Source: Garcia nutans (Eukaryota > Streptophyta > Magnoliopsida > Malpighiales > Euphorbiaceae). From it: 64,000 bases of DNA. The notes below the pieces were generated by a model, which searched no databases, was not told where the DNA came from, and saw only the letters and a list, made by a program, of their open reading frames with translations. Shown here one piece after another: positions 22,158-36,125 of this stretch (position 1 is the stretch's first letter; the number at the start of each line of letters is the position of its first letter). The translations under genes were made by a program, and so were the position numbers. Where the stretch lies: NCBI GenBank assembly GCA_947685225.1, contig CANTUV010000032.1:25427501-25491500 (forward strand), given 5' to 3'.

Positions 22158-22384
22158 AGAGATCTGAGACTTTAGTAGAAGAAAGTAAAAAGAATTGATA
22201 TAGCTTCACCAAGCATTTGTAAAATAAGACACAGAGACAATCGAATAGAAATCCAAAGGATGGATACCCTATGGTAAGGAACCATTGAGTATCTTCATCT
22301 GACCGTTGAATGATTCTAATATCTCAATGGGCTATTGGGCAACTCTAATATCCCAATGAAAACCACTAAGTGACTCTAATATCT

Positions 22385-22715
22385 TAGTTTTGATGAATTG
22401 GAACTATTTTGGATTCTGAACCCAAGACTGAATCTGGGTTCTGAACCTAAGATTGGATCTGGATTTTGGACCTAAGACTGGATTGGTTAGGTTCTGGACC
22501 CGAGACAGAATTGGGTTATGGATTCGAGACTAGATTGGTTAGGTTCTAGAGCTGAGACTAGATTAATTGGGTTCTAAACCCGAGACAGAATTGGGTTCTG
22601 GATCTAAATTGAGTTGTGAACTCAAAAATGGGTTGGGTTCTATACCCAAGTTGGTTTGGATTCTGGACCCGAATTGAGTTTTGGAATTAAAAATAGTTTG
22701 GGCTTTGGACCTAGA
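22385..22715. repeat. D internal tandem repeat 1 (GGTTCTGGACCCGAGAC type)
   Basis: A degenerate repeat of about 24-36 bp built on GGTTCTGGACCCGAGACTGG, about ten copies, with no coding sense. Confidence 0.75.
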
Positions 22716-22720
22716 TTGTT

Positions 22721-23045
22721 TGACTGACCTTCTATCAGTTGAAAGTTATGGCTTTCTTCTAGCCATCAATCTCAGCTCTTCTAGCTGACTGACCTTCTAT
22801 CAATTAGGAGTTTTAATTTTCTTCTAGCCATCAACTTTAACTCTTCTAGCTTGACTGACTTTTTGTCAATTGAGAATTCTGGCTTTCTTCTAGCTAATCA
22901 ATTTTAGCTCTTCTAGCTTGACTGACTTTCTGTCAATTGAGAATTCTGGCTTTCTTTTAGCCAATCAATTTCTGCTCTTCTAGCTAGACTGACTTTTTAC
23001 CAATTAAGGGTTCTTGCTTTTTTCTAGCCAATCAATTTCATTCTC
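22721..23045. repeat. D internal tandem repeat 2, period 65-67 bp, five copies
   Basis: Units start TGACTGAC near 22721, 22786, 22852, 22919 and 22986 and contain TTTCTTCTAGCCAATCAATTT and CTCTTCTAGC. Confidence 0.85.
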
Positions 23046-23058
23046 CAATGGATTGTGA

Positions 23059-23272
23059 GTCTTCACCCTTCAAATTCAATCTTCATCCTTGGACATCAAG
23101 TCTTCATCTTTTAAATTGGATCTTCATCCTTTGGACATCAAGTCTTCACCCTTTAAATGGATCTTCATCCTTGGACATCGGTCACCCTTCAAAATGGATC
23201 TTCATCCTTGGACATCAGGTCCTCCCCCCCCCCCTTCAAAATGGATCTTCATCCTTGGACATCGGGTCTTCC
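23059..23272. repeat. D internal tandem repeat 3, period 38-42 bp, five copies
   Basis: Units contain GTCTTCACCCTT and ATCTTCATCCTTGGACATC, starting near 23059, 23100, 23142, 23180 and 23219. The last includes a run of ten C. Open frames across it are periodic artefacts. Confidence 0.85.
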
Positions 23273-25358
23273 ATGCCCTCTGATTCTATATCTGCTTCAC
23301 GTTTGCTTCATGTAGTAGTTGTTGTTCACTTTGACAAAGACTAGACAATGCAAGAAAAAAAATGCAGTGTGATATGCTTATGTAGGCATAATATGCATGA
23401 ATAATACTTACACAGACTGAGGTGATCATCTGAAGTGTTCCCATAGATTCCTTTTAAATGCTCGCTCAGGTCTTGTATTGGAATTTCAAAAAACTTCACA
23501 TTTATGGTTTTTATCTTTAAGATATTAAAAAAATAAGTGGTGAGGCCCAAGCAGCAGAGATACATCCATTTCAAACTATAGTTTAGCACACCAATTGGTA
23601 ACTTCTTCAAAACATTGCAATAATCATTTATTTTGCCCAATGTGTCCTTCAAGGTTCGATGGTGCAACATACTTCCTTTAACTTGAAGGCTTATACAATA
23701 AGAAAATAGTTTTTTTTAATTAAATATTGACTTTGTCAAATCAGTGTCAATTTACCCCAAGAGTAGACTTTCTCAAATCAATATATCTATAATATGATAA
23801 CCCTAGTTACCATACTAAACTCGGGAATCATTTCTATTTAAGCAAGAAATGTTGCACTTCAGATAGGCACATACATATTATTTGGCCAAAGGTTTAATTG
23901 AGCTTAAATATTGTCTATCTCATATGCATGCTTATCCAAACAATCTCCACTAATAGACTCCACCTACTAAGAGAGATCAACAGGTCTTTAATAGGCTTAA
24001 AATGGGATCTATAAGGGATATGGGTTAAATGAAGACCATTTTCAAATTGGAGCTAATGTAACACTGCTGACAAATCTTTACACTACAAACTTCCTATTAT
24101 TATTAGGGGTATTCTTAACCTTTAGGAACCATTTCCTTCAGACTTTATGAAAATACAAACCTTGAATGTCCTTTTATCTTCTTGGTAGAAATCTAGATCC
24201 AATAAATACTATCTTGATCTTTAGACCACCTTTTTTCTTTCTTTTTTCTTTTCGTCCTTTTTCTATTTGGAATATCAAGTCTAAGACTTTCAATATTAAT
24301 GACTTAGAGCTACGTTGGATAAAATAAAAGATGGTCTTTCCTCTAATCCTCTAATTTATTTGAATCTTTGGTTGAACTAGACTAATTCAAGTCAGTCTAT
24401 TCTCATAAACTAAGTGGAAGTTTTCTGATGCTTTAAGTAAGAAGAATTCTGTTGGCTTTCTGAACTGACCTTTTGGGTTAACTGCCCTTTTGGGGTTTCT
24501 TCTTTTCTTTTTTTTTTCTTTTTTTTTCTTTTTTTTCTTTTCTTTCTTTTTTTTTTATTTTTTACCTCTAAGAAAGTTATCTTGTCTGCATCATTCTATG
24601 CTTTTGACTATGGATGAGTGGAGTAAAGTGAGTTTGCTTCAAGAAGGATAAATCATTTGTTACCCTAATATCATCTTTATAGATCAAATATATTAGGTCC
24701 AGTATCAAGTGAAATTCAACTATCTTTATGGTCTTGAGAACTTCAACTATCCTTATGGTATTGACTATGCATTCCTTTCTTTAATCTTCTTGCCCCTTCA
24801 CCTCAGTGATCTTTAGGCTTGTCATAAGAATCATAAAAACATAGGATAGGTTATCGGGCTTACAAGCCAATAAAGAGTAAGCTAAAATCTTCTGAAGGCT
24901 CAAAGGGACAACTAGAGATTGATATTTGATTGGGTGGATTCTAGTTGTTGGCTTACCAAATAATGTCTAGATCATTCTCCCTTGAATAAGCAAAGTTTAA
25001 TTTCACCTTGAAAGTTTGTCAAAGCATATTCTAAGATTGACTAGGACCTAGACACTCATAATTATGTAAGAGCCCTATCTAAGTAACCATACACAGCTCA
25101 ATGCTATAAAACAACTCCCTCACCTAGTAAAGTCATTAGAATCATGATGCATAGATTCACTAATTTATGAATATCAAAAGCTAGACTCATCATTAATTGA
25201 GCACCAAAATAAATAAAGACCAATATAAAAAATTTAATGAAAGTAATTTATTCAAAGAATCTTAACATAATTATTTTAGAAAACACTAAAGAAAGAAAAT
25301 AAAACAAAGCCAAACAAGCCAAGGGAAGTTTGTTGAGTTGGAGTCGAAGATGCTTCAT
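23273..25358 (-). other. D internal non-coding region
   Basis: About 2.1 kb between the tandem repeats and the gag end. I see no pol motif in any frame. A T-rich, TTTC-type low-complexity tract lies at about 24503-24562. Confidence 0.6.
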
Positions 25359-26034
25359 TTATTTGGGAATATCAAGGGCAAGGATTTTTTCATCATCAAT
25401 GATAGTCATCACCTCATCATCCATAGTTGGTCCAAGCTTGGTTAGTAGTACCTTCTCTTTAGCAATTCCTCCATCCGCATCTTGAAAAGATGATAAGACA
25501 AAACGTTCCTTCAATTCTCCTCCTATCATAAAGGTTGCTAGTAGAGGCACTCTTCCAAATTTAGGAAAAAGATTACTCTTGGTGTTGGGTTTATAGGGCT
25601 CAGGCAACTTTCCACTGTCAATCAAATCTTAGATCTCATATTTTAGTCACAAATATTTATTTGTCTCATGTCCTTGTGTCTGATGAAATTGATAAAAGGT
25701 ATTAGTATCAAAATTTGGTGGTAAAGGATTCGATAAAGGTCGAGGAACCAACGGCTGTAATAGCCCATTTTTTGCAGCTTGTTGAAAACCCAAGACAAAT
25801 GTTTTTCCAACTCTAAAAATTATCTTCTATTTGCTTAACCAGATGCCGCATTGACATCCACTGCATTCTATGTACTCTAGCTGCCAAACTGATAATTCCT
25901 CCTCTCATTCTTTCTTCCAAAAAAATGACTCTTCTCATGTTCCTATTCTTCAATCTATAAGCCAGGTTGGAGAAGATCTTTGAAATCCCTTATGATAGTG
26001 TGAGACATCTGCTCACACAGGCTGGGTAGGAAAC
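25359..26034 (-). pseudogene. D gag, C-terminal part
   Basis: On the minus strand this continues from 46910 across element C. It includes the pattern FHQTQGHETN...LK..IQDLIDSGKL, which resembles the zinc-binding end of Tat/Ogre-type gag proteins with at least one cysteine lost. An 88-residue open stretch (25625-25359) then ends in a stop. Several stops interrupt the part between 25630 and 26029. GAAAC at 26030-26034 is one copy of the duplication made by C. Confidence 0.75.
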
Positions 26035-29000
26035 TGTAACACCCTTATGCCCTATATACGTACAATACATATTTTCAGCATATATAAAATATGCATATAC
26101 GGTATAAAAATATCATAGACCGATTTAATAAAAAAATTTACATTTCTGTTTTAAGATTTCAAATACTAATATATAAAATAAATAGTATATAAATATTCTT
26201 TGCTTGTTATAGGAATCCAAAATAAATATTTTATATGAAAATCTCTGGGAAAAATTCGCTAGAGTTTTATTTGTAATTTGAACGTTTCCAAAATTCAACA
26301 AAACACAACCTGCATAAAACAAACACTCTAAATAAAATCAATTCACCAATACTTTTCAATTTCTCCATATTTTCTCAAAATACTTATATATAGGTATATA
26401 TATATCAACATTATATATAAAATCCCATCTTAAACAAAATTATTCAAATCATTCTTTACAATTTACAATATATGCTTCAAAAACATATCATAACATATAT
26501 AATATCAAAAATGTACATGCTGGCAACTGGCTCTGATCTTGATGTACCCAAAACAACTCTTCAAGCTCAACAAATACAAACCTAGACCCGACCAGTCTAG
26601 TAAAACTCTCTAGCTCTACCAAAAGGTCCATGACACCTGCGCGACGAATTACAATCGCGCTAAGCGGAAGCCTAGTAGTACAAACTTTGATAATAATAAA
26701 AATGAAAAGTAATGCCAATGCACAATGCATATAGAGGTCACATCATTTCACTTTCTTATATTTTCAAATATTTCATACTCGCAACTCATAACATTATATT
26801 GCTCAATTGTATCACAATTCATAATTCACATTAAAGCAAAGACAAGCATGGGCCCAAAAAGGATCTAATATGCTATTCAAATTTCAGAGTTACTGCTTTG
26901 GTCCATAATGACACCATGTGTCTAGCCCGTAGGCAATATATATATCCATGGATAATGTAACAGCCCCAGTCTCTTGAACCTCAACCCGGCTAGACCCTTA
27001 GGCCCCAGTATCTTGGTCCTCAACCCGGCTAGACTGCTACGGCTTTTGAGGCTTACGACCCAGTCTTTTCACCCTAAAAACATCATATTTATCATTTATC
27101 AGCTGGGCTCGGCTTACGACCCGGTCTTTTCACCTGCCCAGCAATTCATAGGCATGCCGCCAAACCGAGAACTCTAAAAATTGAATAACATACTAGGCAC
27201 ACAATTAATTCATTTATCTCATTATCAAATACTTTCACAATTCATTTCTCATTTTATTTCTCATAATCAGACTAGGCTTATTGTCTTATTTTCACTTTTT
27301 TTTTCATTTTTCTCATTTTTCACATCTTTCTCATTTTTCTCACTTTTCTCATTTTTTTCTCATTTTTATCAATATCAATTCATTTCATTATTCCACATAT
27401 CTCATTTTTGCATTCACAATACATTACCCAATTACTTTGGGTATTTTCACATAATATGCATATTTCACACTTTACACAATTTAGCCATTATCAATGGCTT
27501 TTCACAATGTATTTAACACATATATGACATTACAAATGTCATAGCACATTATTCATACTCAATCAATGAACCAAGTAGCTTAACACATTTTTCAACCAAA
27601 ATGTGTTAAGTCCAAATGTCATGCAAATATAAACATTATACTCAAAGTTTGTACATACCTCTACTAGCAACCCAAAGCAAGCTTAATACAACCTCCAATC
27701 CTATCTTCCAACTTGCCATTCACCACTTGGATGAAGTAAATCAACCTCCCTCAATGCCTATACCAAATATGATCATACATAATCATTTAATATCATATTC
27801 TAAGGTATTCTCAACATCAAACCATAATTAAACATCACTCTAAATCAAATCCCAACATTAAGCTTCACCACACTTTAACTTTGAAAAAACCATATCAAGC
27901 CATTTAAATTAGTATTTTAGGTTTATTAATATCATTAAAAACATATTTTAATACATTTAAATCATTTACATTATAACAATACACTCTTATACACAAAATC
28001 TCAAAAATGGCATATCCTTCCCCCATTGAAGGTTTTCCATTCCAACACAATCCATTACTCATTTCAAGCTTATATTCATCACTTTTAACACTAAACAACA
28101 TGCTTAAACAAATAAAATCACACAATTCAACCACTTTGGAAAATCACTTTTCCAAAACCATTCTCAAACTCCAACCAAACACAACCAAATCCAATATTTG
28201 ACTTTAAAATGCTTGTTTATGTATCAAAAAAACTCATTTGGAATCAATTTACACAATTAAAAACCATGATTTCAAAACCTCAAAAATTACATAACCCTAA
28301 ATTCTCTCTCTTCACCAATCTTACCCAAACTCAACCATTTCTTTAATCCAACCTTAAAATCATTAATAACCAATCAAAAAAACTTCATTCATATCCAATT
28401 AAGCAATTAAATCATGCTACTATAGAATTCCAAAATTTACATAACACACTTTTTCATAGAATTTGAAAATTTGGTAAGAAAGCTTACCAATTGATGAAGA
28501 AACTTCTAAAACTCCACTTGAATCCTTAAAATCTCTTCAATTTTTGGAGTATGGAAGAAGCAAATCCCTCTCTTGAAACCATGAAATTCATCCTTGAAGG
28601 AAAGAAGAAGTAGAAGACTTTATTTTTTTTTATTTCTCTTTCCTTTCACCCTTTAATTTTAAACCATATATATATATATATATTAAAATAATTTAATAAT
28701 TATTTATTTAATAAATTAAAAGTCCTAAATTTCCTCTTCCATTTAAAAATAATTTATTTTTGAATTATTTTATTAATTTTAAATTTCTAAGATTTAATTA
28801 CCAAAATACCCTTTTACTTTGACTTTTCTTTTAAAAAGTGTTGACTTTTATATGTTATGTATATTTTACATATATATCGCATATATTATCCATTTTTTCA
28901 TTTAAAACCCCTTTATTTTTCATTTAAAATCATTAATTTAATTTATCCATTTAAATTATAATTTATTTTATTAAATTTTTAAAAATTAGAACTTTTCAAA

Positions 29001-29226
29001 AATTTAGGATATTACACATATGCACAAGTAATGTGTATCTTATGTACATATCAAATGTATCTTATGTGTGTATTAAATATTAAGTATGTAATGTATTAAT
29101 CCAACATATACAATTAATATGCCATATGTATATGTTATATATACTCTAGATATATATATATATTGAGTATATACAATTTATATCTCCAAATACTTATTTA
29201 ATTTCTCCAAAATCACGAATGTTATA
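26035..29226 (-). repeat. C 3' LTR, complete
   Basis: About 3192 bp. In element orientation it starts TATAACATTCGTG (the other copy keeps TGTAACATTCGTG) and ends GGGTGTTACA. It contains the same doubled CTAGCCGGGTTGAGG block as the B LTRs and a second LTR-start-like sequence TGTAATATCC about 215 bp inside. Confidence 0.88.
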
Positions 29227-29240
29227 ATTTTCTCCCCCTT
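29227..29240 (-). other. C polypurine tract
   Basis: The minus strand reads AAGGGGGAGAAAAT before the LTR, preceded by GAGGACGAAATTATTT as in Tekay-like elements. Confidence 0.8.
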
Positions 29241-32200
29241 AAATAATTTCGTCCTCAAAATTATTCAGTATAGTAATCAATCATCCAACTCATTATTTTA
29301 CCAAATTACATAATTTCTATTCTCCCCCTTAGGTTCATTCTTAATTTCCTTTTTACCATTCCCTAACACATCATTATACTGTCTATTTACTCAAACAGTC
29401 ACAACAGATTATTATATCTTCAATCGAATTGTCATTAGACAAAATTAGTTCATCTCCTTAATATATATACACCACACACCTATTGCACTCAAGATATCTG
29501 ATCACTTCATTATCTTAAAAATATACTCTCATCACCTTAAATTCAAATGTTAATAACTTTTATCTTAACACGATAATTTTATACATCTTCACTTTGATCC
29601 TACTCTTTATACAATTACCACATATTAATTTAATATCACCATTATACAACAACAAAATCTTATTTCCTTATTAAAATTCATTCCAATTATACTATAACTA
29701 ACACTTTTCTCTTATAATTATTTGAAACTAATATAACTTAGCTCCTTTCATATGCATATACATATCAAACGCTGTATTATGCACATTATCATATAGCTTG
29801 CATATTCTTAATACAACTACACACATTGAATTTCAATAAATACTTGTAAACTTATTACATTTCAGATCAATTGATCTAACTATCACAATATGACCATCAC
29901 AACCTTATTCTATTCTAACCACCCTTAAGTCTATTTTAAATTCATCAATTTGTTTTCAATTCATGACCTAATTCTATTAGGTCAAATTTATTCTCAAAAT
30001 TTAATTCTCTTCAAATTCATCATTATAGATAATATTCACTTCCCTAGTCTCGTTTACTTTATATATCATTTTCATAAACTTATTCATTTTATACCACTTT
30101 CAAACACATTCGTTATAACTCTTACTCACATTTCATAATTCCTTTCATTTACCATTTTTTCACATTTCTTATAGTTACCCTATTTACACAAATCACTTTT
30201 CTTACACATCATTTAAAGCTCTTCATATTTTCACAATTCTCTTCTGTTTCCACACTTTCTATAATTATAAAAAAAATTTCTAGTATAAAATTATAAGATA
30301 CAATTATGCAAACCATAATTCTTGACCATGTTTCTTGAAGCATAACTATCAATCTCACCAAAACTATCCAACGGTCATGCCATAATAATAGTCACATCTG
30401 TGGCTTATAAATAAATACTGTCCTTCTATCATTCTTCTTCAAACATTTCCAATCACAATGTTAAGTTCGTATCGCAAAAATCACATATTCATTTTCTAAT
30501 CTTTTGATACACAAAAAGTTAACACGTTTCAACTCTGTTTCAAAGCAATTTACTCTCGATAACTTGATCATCATTAGCCTAAATCATGTTTCACCAATAT
30601 TATCATTAACATCTCTTACATATACACATTCGTTCAAATGCTAATTTACACAATTTCCATTTATTACTCCATTTCTAATCTATCTCTTATAAAAATTTTC
30701 ATTCATTTTTTTTTCACTTCCATACTTTCTTCATTATACTTTACTTTTTCCTTACAATCTCTTATTTATATGCATATACTTTAGGCCCAAAACACTATAC
30801 AATCATGAAGTTCAATTGTTAAAATAACAATTTTACCGTCCAGCTCTGTTCGGGTCCATTCTCAATCTCAATTCATCACATGACCTAACTCTACGCAGGT
30901 CAAGACCTAATCTCTCTTAGGTCTATTAATACATGCAATATCATTCTCAATATCACCACACGTATTTGTATAAGGTAGTAAACACTCGATAATATTTTTT
31001 TTAATCATCCACATACACCTTCGTAAGTCATAATCACAATGTGACTTACTTTCCACATTTTCTTACATATCATATTTGTGTTCATATAGAAAAAAAAATC
31101 TCATCACACAAATCATACAATTATACTCAATTCCTCTTTTATATACAACCTATACAAAGTTAACATTTATCACCTTTCAGAGAACATTATCATTTCTCAT
31201 TCTTTTAACATTACTTAGGTTATTCATCAATTCAACATATATACACACTCTGACCACAACATAATTAATATCTTCCTTATTCAATCGCCCTTCTCTTAAA
31301 TAAGTTTCTTATTATACATATATATATATATATATATATTAACACCTCACATAATTCTTAGTCACATTTCTAATGTGACATCTCTCTCACATTTTTTTAT
31401 ACATTTATCATACCCTTTATATCCCTTTTCATCATTTCCAATGCAATTACCTAAAGTAACTCATTTTCACTTGCTTAATCATTTCCCTTTATTTCATAAT
31501 AAATTTCTATATTATCAATCACATTACACCTTAGTTAGTGCTTTTATAAGTAACATTACTCAATCAAAATTACGCCCATGCTTATTAAACATTAAACTAT
31601 CAATATCTAAACAATCCTCATCGAAATTTCCTTACAACTCTAAATTTTCAATTTACTATTTTACTTAAACTTCATTCTATTAATCTCACTTTCAAGAGCT
31701 AACTTTATAAACATTATTTTTATATTAATATAACATCAAAACACATCACTTTCACAATTATGAAAACCCATTTCAAAAATTCAAATTTCATATATTGCAA
31801 CCAACAACATGAACCTCACCAAATCTCATCCATGTCACATTTCCAATATTAAAATCATAACATTTACTTTTAAATAGCATTAATTCATTTCCTTACACTA
31901 ATTAACATCATCCATTTAGATACTTTAATTTTACACACTCAACCCTAAATTATGCATCATTGTTCCATAATAAATAATTCGCTATCATATATGATTTCAC
32001 TCTTTGATTTTAATTATGAACTCTTTGTTGAAAATTATTAAGAACTCCATATTCCTTCTATACTTATACCCATATGCATATAAATTTTTATAATTTTCTT
32101 CATTCATTTGTCTCATAAAATTAATTTATTACTTACTTACACAAAAGTGCATAACTTCCTCAGTTTCATGTCAATCTCACTTTTAATTTTTATAGTCCTT

Positions 32201-32573
32201 ACCAATTCTTTATAAAAGCTTGTAAACTTTTATCCATGTGCACTTGACACATATATGGACTTATATTTAAATTTTTAGATTTTTCCAAGTTGATTTAATA
32301 TATTTAAAAATTAAATCTTCCAAAATCAAAAAATCTATCTCTTTAATAATTTCTCTGGCAGCACCCAGTTATCCATTTTTGTCAGGTATCAAACCTTAAT
32401 AAAAATTCATGAAATTTTAACCATATGTTATAGAAATACATATGATATTGTGTGTAAATTTTTAGATTTTTCTGGGTTGGTTTATCATAGTTTCTAGATT
32501 TTTTTTTTCAATTTCTACAGATTCTGAGTTGCTGAAATTTCTCCAACAATGTGTTCTTCTATTTTTCTTAATT
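29241..32573 (-). other. C internal region, AT-rich and non-coding
   Basis: About 3.3 kb with no gag or pol motif on either strand. Short frames are low-complexity. Near 32260-32520 the phrase TTTTAGATTTTTC...GTTGATTT recurs in imperfect copies. The right edge is a deletion junction: at about 32574 the sequence jumps into the LTR at the point equivalent to 27030. Confidence 0.7.
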
Positions 32574-33077
32574 AGACTGCTACGGCTTTTGAGGCTTACG
32601 ACCCGGTCTTTTCACCTGCCCAGCAATTCATAGGCATGCCGCCAAACCAAGAACTCTAAAAATTGAATAACATATTAAGCAAACAATTAATTCATTTATC
32701 TCATTATCAAATACTTTCACAATTCATTTCTCATTTTATTTCTCATAATCAAACTAGGCTCATTGTCTTATTTTCACTTTTTTTTTTTCATTTTTCACAT
32801 CTTTCTCATTTTTTTCACCTTTCTCATTTTTCTCACTTTTCTCATTTTTTCTCATTTTTATCAATATCAATTCATTTCATTATTCCACATATCTCATTTT
32901 TGCATTCACAACACATTACCCAATTACTTTGGGTATTTTCACATAATATGCATATTTCACACTTTACACAATTTAGCCATTATCAATGGCTTTTCACAAT
33001 GCATTTAACACATATATGACATTACAAATATCATAGCACATTATTCATACTCAATCAATGAACCAAGTAGCTTAACA
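32574..33077 (-). repeat. C 5' LTR, distal piece (truncated)
   Basis: Equivalent to 27030-27575 of the 3' LTR. The roughly 1 kb that should lie to its left (the LTR 3' end) is missing. It ends in TAACA (33073-33077), one copy of the B2 duplication. Confidence 0.85.
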
Positions 33078-33337
33078 TGTAATATCCCAAAGTATACCCT
33101 AAAAGTTTTGGAATATTTATTGTTGTATTGGATTAATTAATTTAAAGTGTATATGTTATGTATATGGAGATAAAAATAATATATACAAGTAAATGGGTCT
33201 TATAAGTCAAAAGATATATTTTGATTAATTAAATGGATTTATTTAAGTTAGTGGAAGATGATGTTAGTGGTTGAATATTATATTGTTTTATTGTTTGGTT
33301 GAGAGTGTTTTGAGGAGAGAGTAGTTGTAGTGGTTGA

Positions 33338-33373
<36 letters not shown>

Positions 33374-33869
33374 TTCTTCGTTCTTCTTCATATTCTTTTT
33401 TTTTTCTCTTTGGCCGGCCACCCTTAGCAACCAAAGGAGAAGAGATTTTGTTGCTTCCAAGCTCAAGAAATTGAAGGATTTCAAGAGATCAAGTTGGAGT
33501 TTTAAGGATTTTCTTCACTTTTGGTAAGTTTCCAACTTGTTTCTTGGTTTTCTTTTGAGTTTGTGTTCTTGGGTTTGTTGGATGGTTGTTGTAGATGTGT
33601 TTATGGTTATTTTGGTGTGTTTAAAGTGTTTTGTCTTGGTAACTTTGATTTTTGGGTTTGGATTGAAGAGACAAGAGTTGTGGGTGTTGTGAGTTTGAGT
33701 TGTGTTATATAGTGGTGTTTGTGTTTGATGTTTGTGATTGAGTTGTTTTAAGGTTTACTCAAGTATTTTTGAGTTGTTGATGGTTTTGGTTGAGTTATGT
33801 GTTGTTGATATGGCTATTGGAAGATGATTGTTGGTTGTGGCTTTGTTGGTGTCGATTTCAGGGTTTTTA

Positions 33870-34170
33870 GCCTGACACGCCCAGGAGCACGGCCATGTCT
33901 TTGGGCATGTCGTTGGTTCTATTTTCTGGGTTGATGACACAAGCAGTGACACGCCCATGTCACTGAGCGTGTCATAGCTTCTGTGTTGTAGTAGCATTGA
34001 CACGGCCAGTGACACGCCCATGTCACTGAGCGTATCATAGCTACTATGTTGTTGGAGGATTGACACGGCCAGTGACATGCCCATGTCACTGAGCATGCCA
34101 AAGCTTTCGTGTTGTGAGTTTAGGGCACGGTCAGGGACACGCCCGTGTTGTTGAGCGTGTCAAGTGTAGA
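33870..34170. repeat. GACAC-motif tandem array in the B2 5' LTR
   Basis: 62-bp units start near 33937, 33999 and 34062, each with GACACGGCCAGTGAC-like cores and a GAGCGTGTCA arm. It is shorter than the B1 array. Confidence 0.88.
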
Positions 34171-35456
34171 GTTTGCCCTAGATAGTTCTCTTTCTTATTT
34201 TCTTCTTATGTATCTCTAAGTGAGTGTGTATGATCACCTTTGGATTAGGTTTTTATTGCGCTCAAATTAAGTACTACTACAAAGCGTCACTCGCAAGTAT
34301 ACGAGGTAACTGTAGCAAAGGTGATCGCCCCAAGGTCGTTTCCCCAAGAAGGTGTGGTTCATAATAGCTTGATTGACAAATTATTTAAATGCGAAAGTTT
34401 GTTGTGTTGGAATGTAAAAGAACAATTTAAACCTAAAATTAAGTACGCAGGGTTTGATGTGTGTGATGGGTGCACAAGATCAATTCAGTTCTTGGGAATG
34501 TGCCTAGGATTATAGGTCCATTCAATCAAAGCTCAATTCTCAATTATCCATTAACATAGCCTTGTAATTAATTTGTTTCTTTAAGGTTAATTAGTCAATT
34601 ACCAATTCATTAGTTCTCATATTCATGAATTAGCAATAACCAATTATTTACATTACCAAATTAATAAAACCCTAGAACTTATATTTCTAATTCATTCATA
34701 GGGTAGTCGATTGCATAATTCCGATATCGGATTTCACCTCTCGGTCCTTCATTCAATATCTAGAGATCAATAGGTAGCTAATCTATTAACCTAGCATACA
34801 ATCCAATGCAATCAACCAACATAAGGTACATCAATGTAAATATCAAATCAAAACATTCAACCAAATATACTACAAACCCTAGGTATGGGTATTTAATTCA
34901 ACATCATCAATTTAAAACATTCATTCAACTCAATATAAATCAAATACAAATTGTTCATTGCAATATCAATTCTGTTAATATAACAAAAACAATATTGAAA
35001 TGAATTAAAAGAGAGAATAGAAAAACCCCTTGTGAAGATGCCAAGAGTAGGATTGCTAGTCTTCCTCCTAGCTCCACTTTGATGTTTGATGAAGAACTCA
35101 AGCCCTCTTCAATGGTTGATTTCCCTTTTGCAATATGGAATGGAGCTTTCTCAAGTCACCAATCCTTCAATTGATTGTGCCTTTGGAAGATAGAAAGGAG
35201 CTTTCTCAAGTCACCAATCTTTTCAATGAAGCTTCTTCAACCTTTGAGAGCTTGTAACCCAATTTATCCCAAAGAACCAAATTGAAGCTTGTCAATGGAA
35301 GATGGAGAAGATGAAGATGGAGGATGAAGATGAGGGACAAGGAGAGTGTCACTCTCTCCTCATCCCAAATTGGTGTTTGCCCCCTCCTCTCTTTTCTTTT
35401 CTCTATTTCCTCAAAACCCTAGCCGTCCTCTTCCTTTTCTCTGTCGCACAAAAGAA

Positions 35457-35465
35457 CTTAAATAG
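35457..35465 (-). promoter_or_regulatory. TATA-like box of the isolated Athila-like LTR
   Basis: The minus strand reads CTATTTAAG at the edge of the inverted-repeat array, followed by GGCTAGGGTTTTGAGG, the same layout as in A1 and A2. Confidence 0.4.
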
Positions 35466-35474
35466 ATATTAAGA

Positions 35475-36125
35475 GTGAAACGGCCAAGCTTGATTTGGCT
35501 TGGCCGTGTCTCTTATTTTTCTTTGGGACACGGCCAAGCTTGTGGGCCGTGTCCTTCACTACCTTCTTCTTTGTTTCTTTCTTTTCTTTGTTCTTTTGGT
35601 GAGACACGACCAGTGGCTTAGCCGTGTCTCATAACCGTGTTCACTTTTGGACTTGATTTCCTGAAGGACACGGCCAAGACATGTGGAGCTTGGCCATGTC
35701 ACTTGTTTTTCTTCAATTTCTTCACTTTTGATGAGAGACATGGCCAAGACATGTTTAGCTTGGCCGTGTCACTTAATTTTCTTCAATTTCTTCACTTTTG
35801 ATGAGAGACATGGCCAAGACATGTCTAGCTTGGCCGTATCACATAATTTTCTTTGGTTTCTTCTTCTTTTGATGAGGGACACGGCCAAGACAATGAGACA
35901 TGGCCAAGCTTCAAGTGACATGGCCATGTCGATCAGACACACTCACAGACATGGCCATGTCTGTGAGTGTATCAAGCACTGCCTCTATTTTATTTCTTTC
36001 TTGGTTTCTTTTCCTTGGGTGAGACATGGCCAGTGGCTTGGCCATGTCTCTTGGGTGTGTCAGCTACTGTCTTGGAATTCTTTTGAGGGACATGGCCAAG
36101 CTTTCTTTGGCTTGGCCATGTCTTG
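35475..36125. repeat. GACACGGCC/GGCCGTGTC array in the isolated LTR
   Basis: About ten inverted pairs with AAGCTTG- or AAGACATGT-type loops, many arms mutated to GACATGGCC. Two nearly identical copies of about 68 bp lie around 35710-35850. Open frames here are repeat artefacts. Confidence 0.85.

Noticed and set aside
23048..23344. 98-codon frame with repeated SSLHPWTS-type peptides
   Set aside because: It is the translation of the 38-42 bp tandem repeat in element D.
27181..27516. Frame starting MNNILGTQLIHLSHY, seen again at 32663 and in reverse at 18912
   Set aside because: It is recurrent only because it lies in homologous LTRs; the composition is low-complexity and not conserved as protein.
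26035..29012. A separate solo LTR (TGTAATATCC to GTTACA) nested in the C LTR
   Set aside because: Its flanks (GAAAC and CATAT) do not form a target duplication, whereas the larger unit ending at 29226/46904 does.
29950..31668. Several 60-100 codon frames in AT-rich DNA
   Set aside because: Biased I/L/F/H/S composition from T-rich and C-poor sequence, no motifs, no second copy to test.
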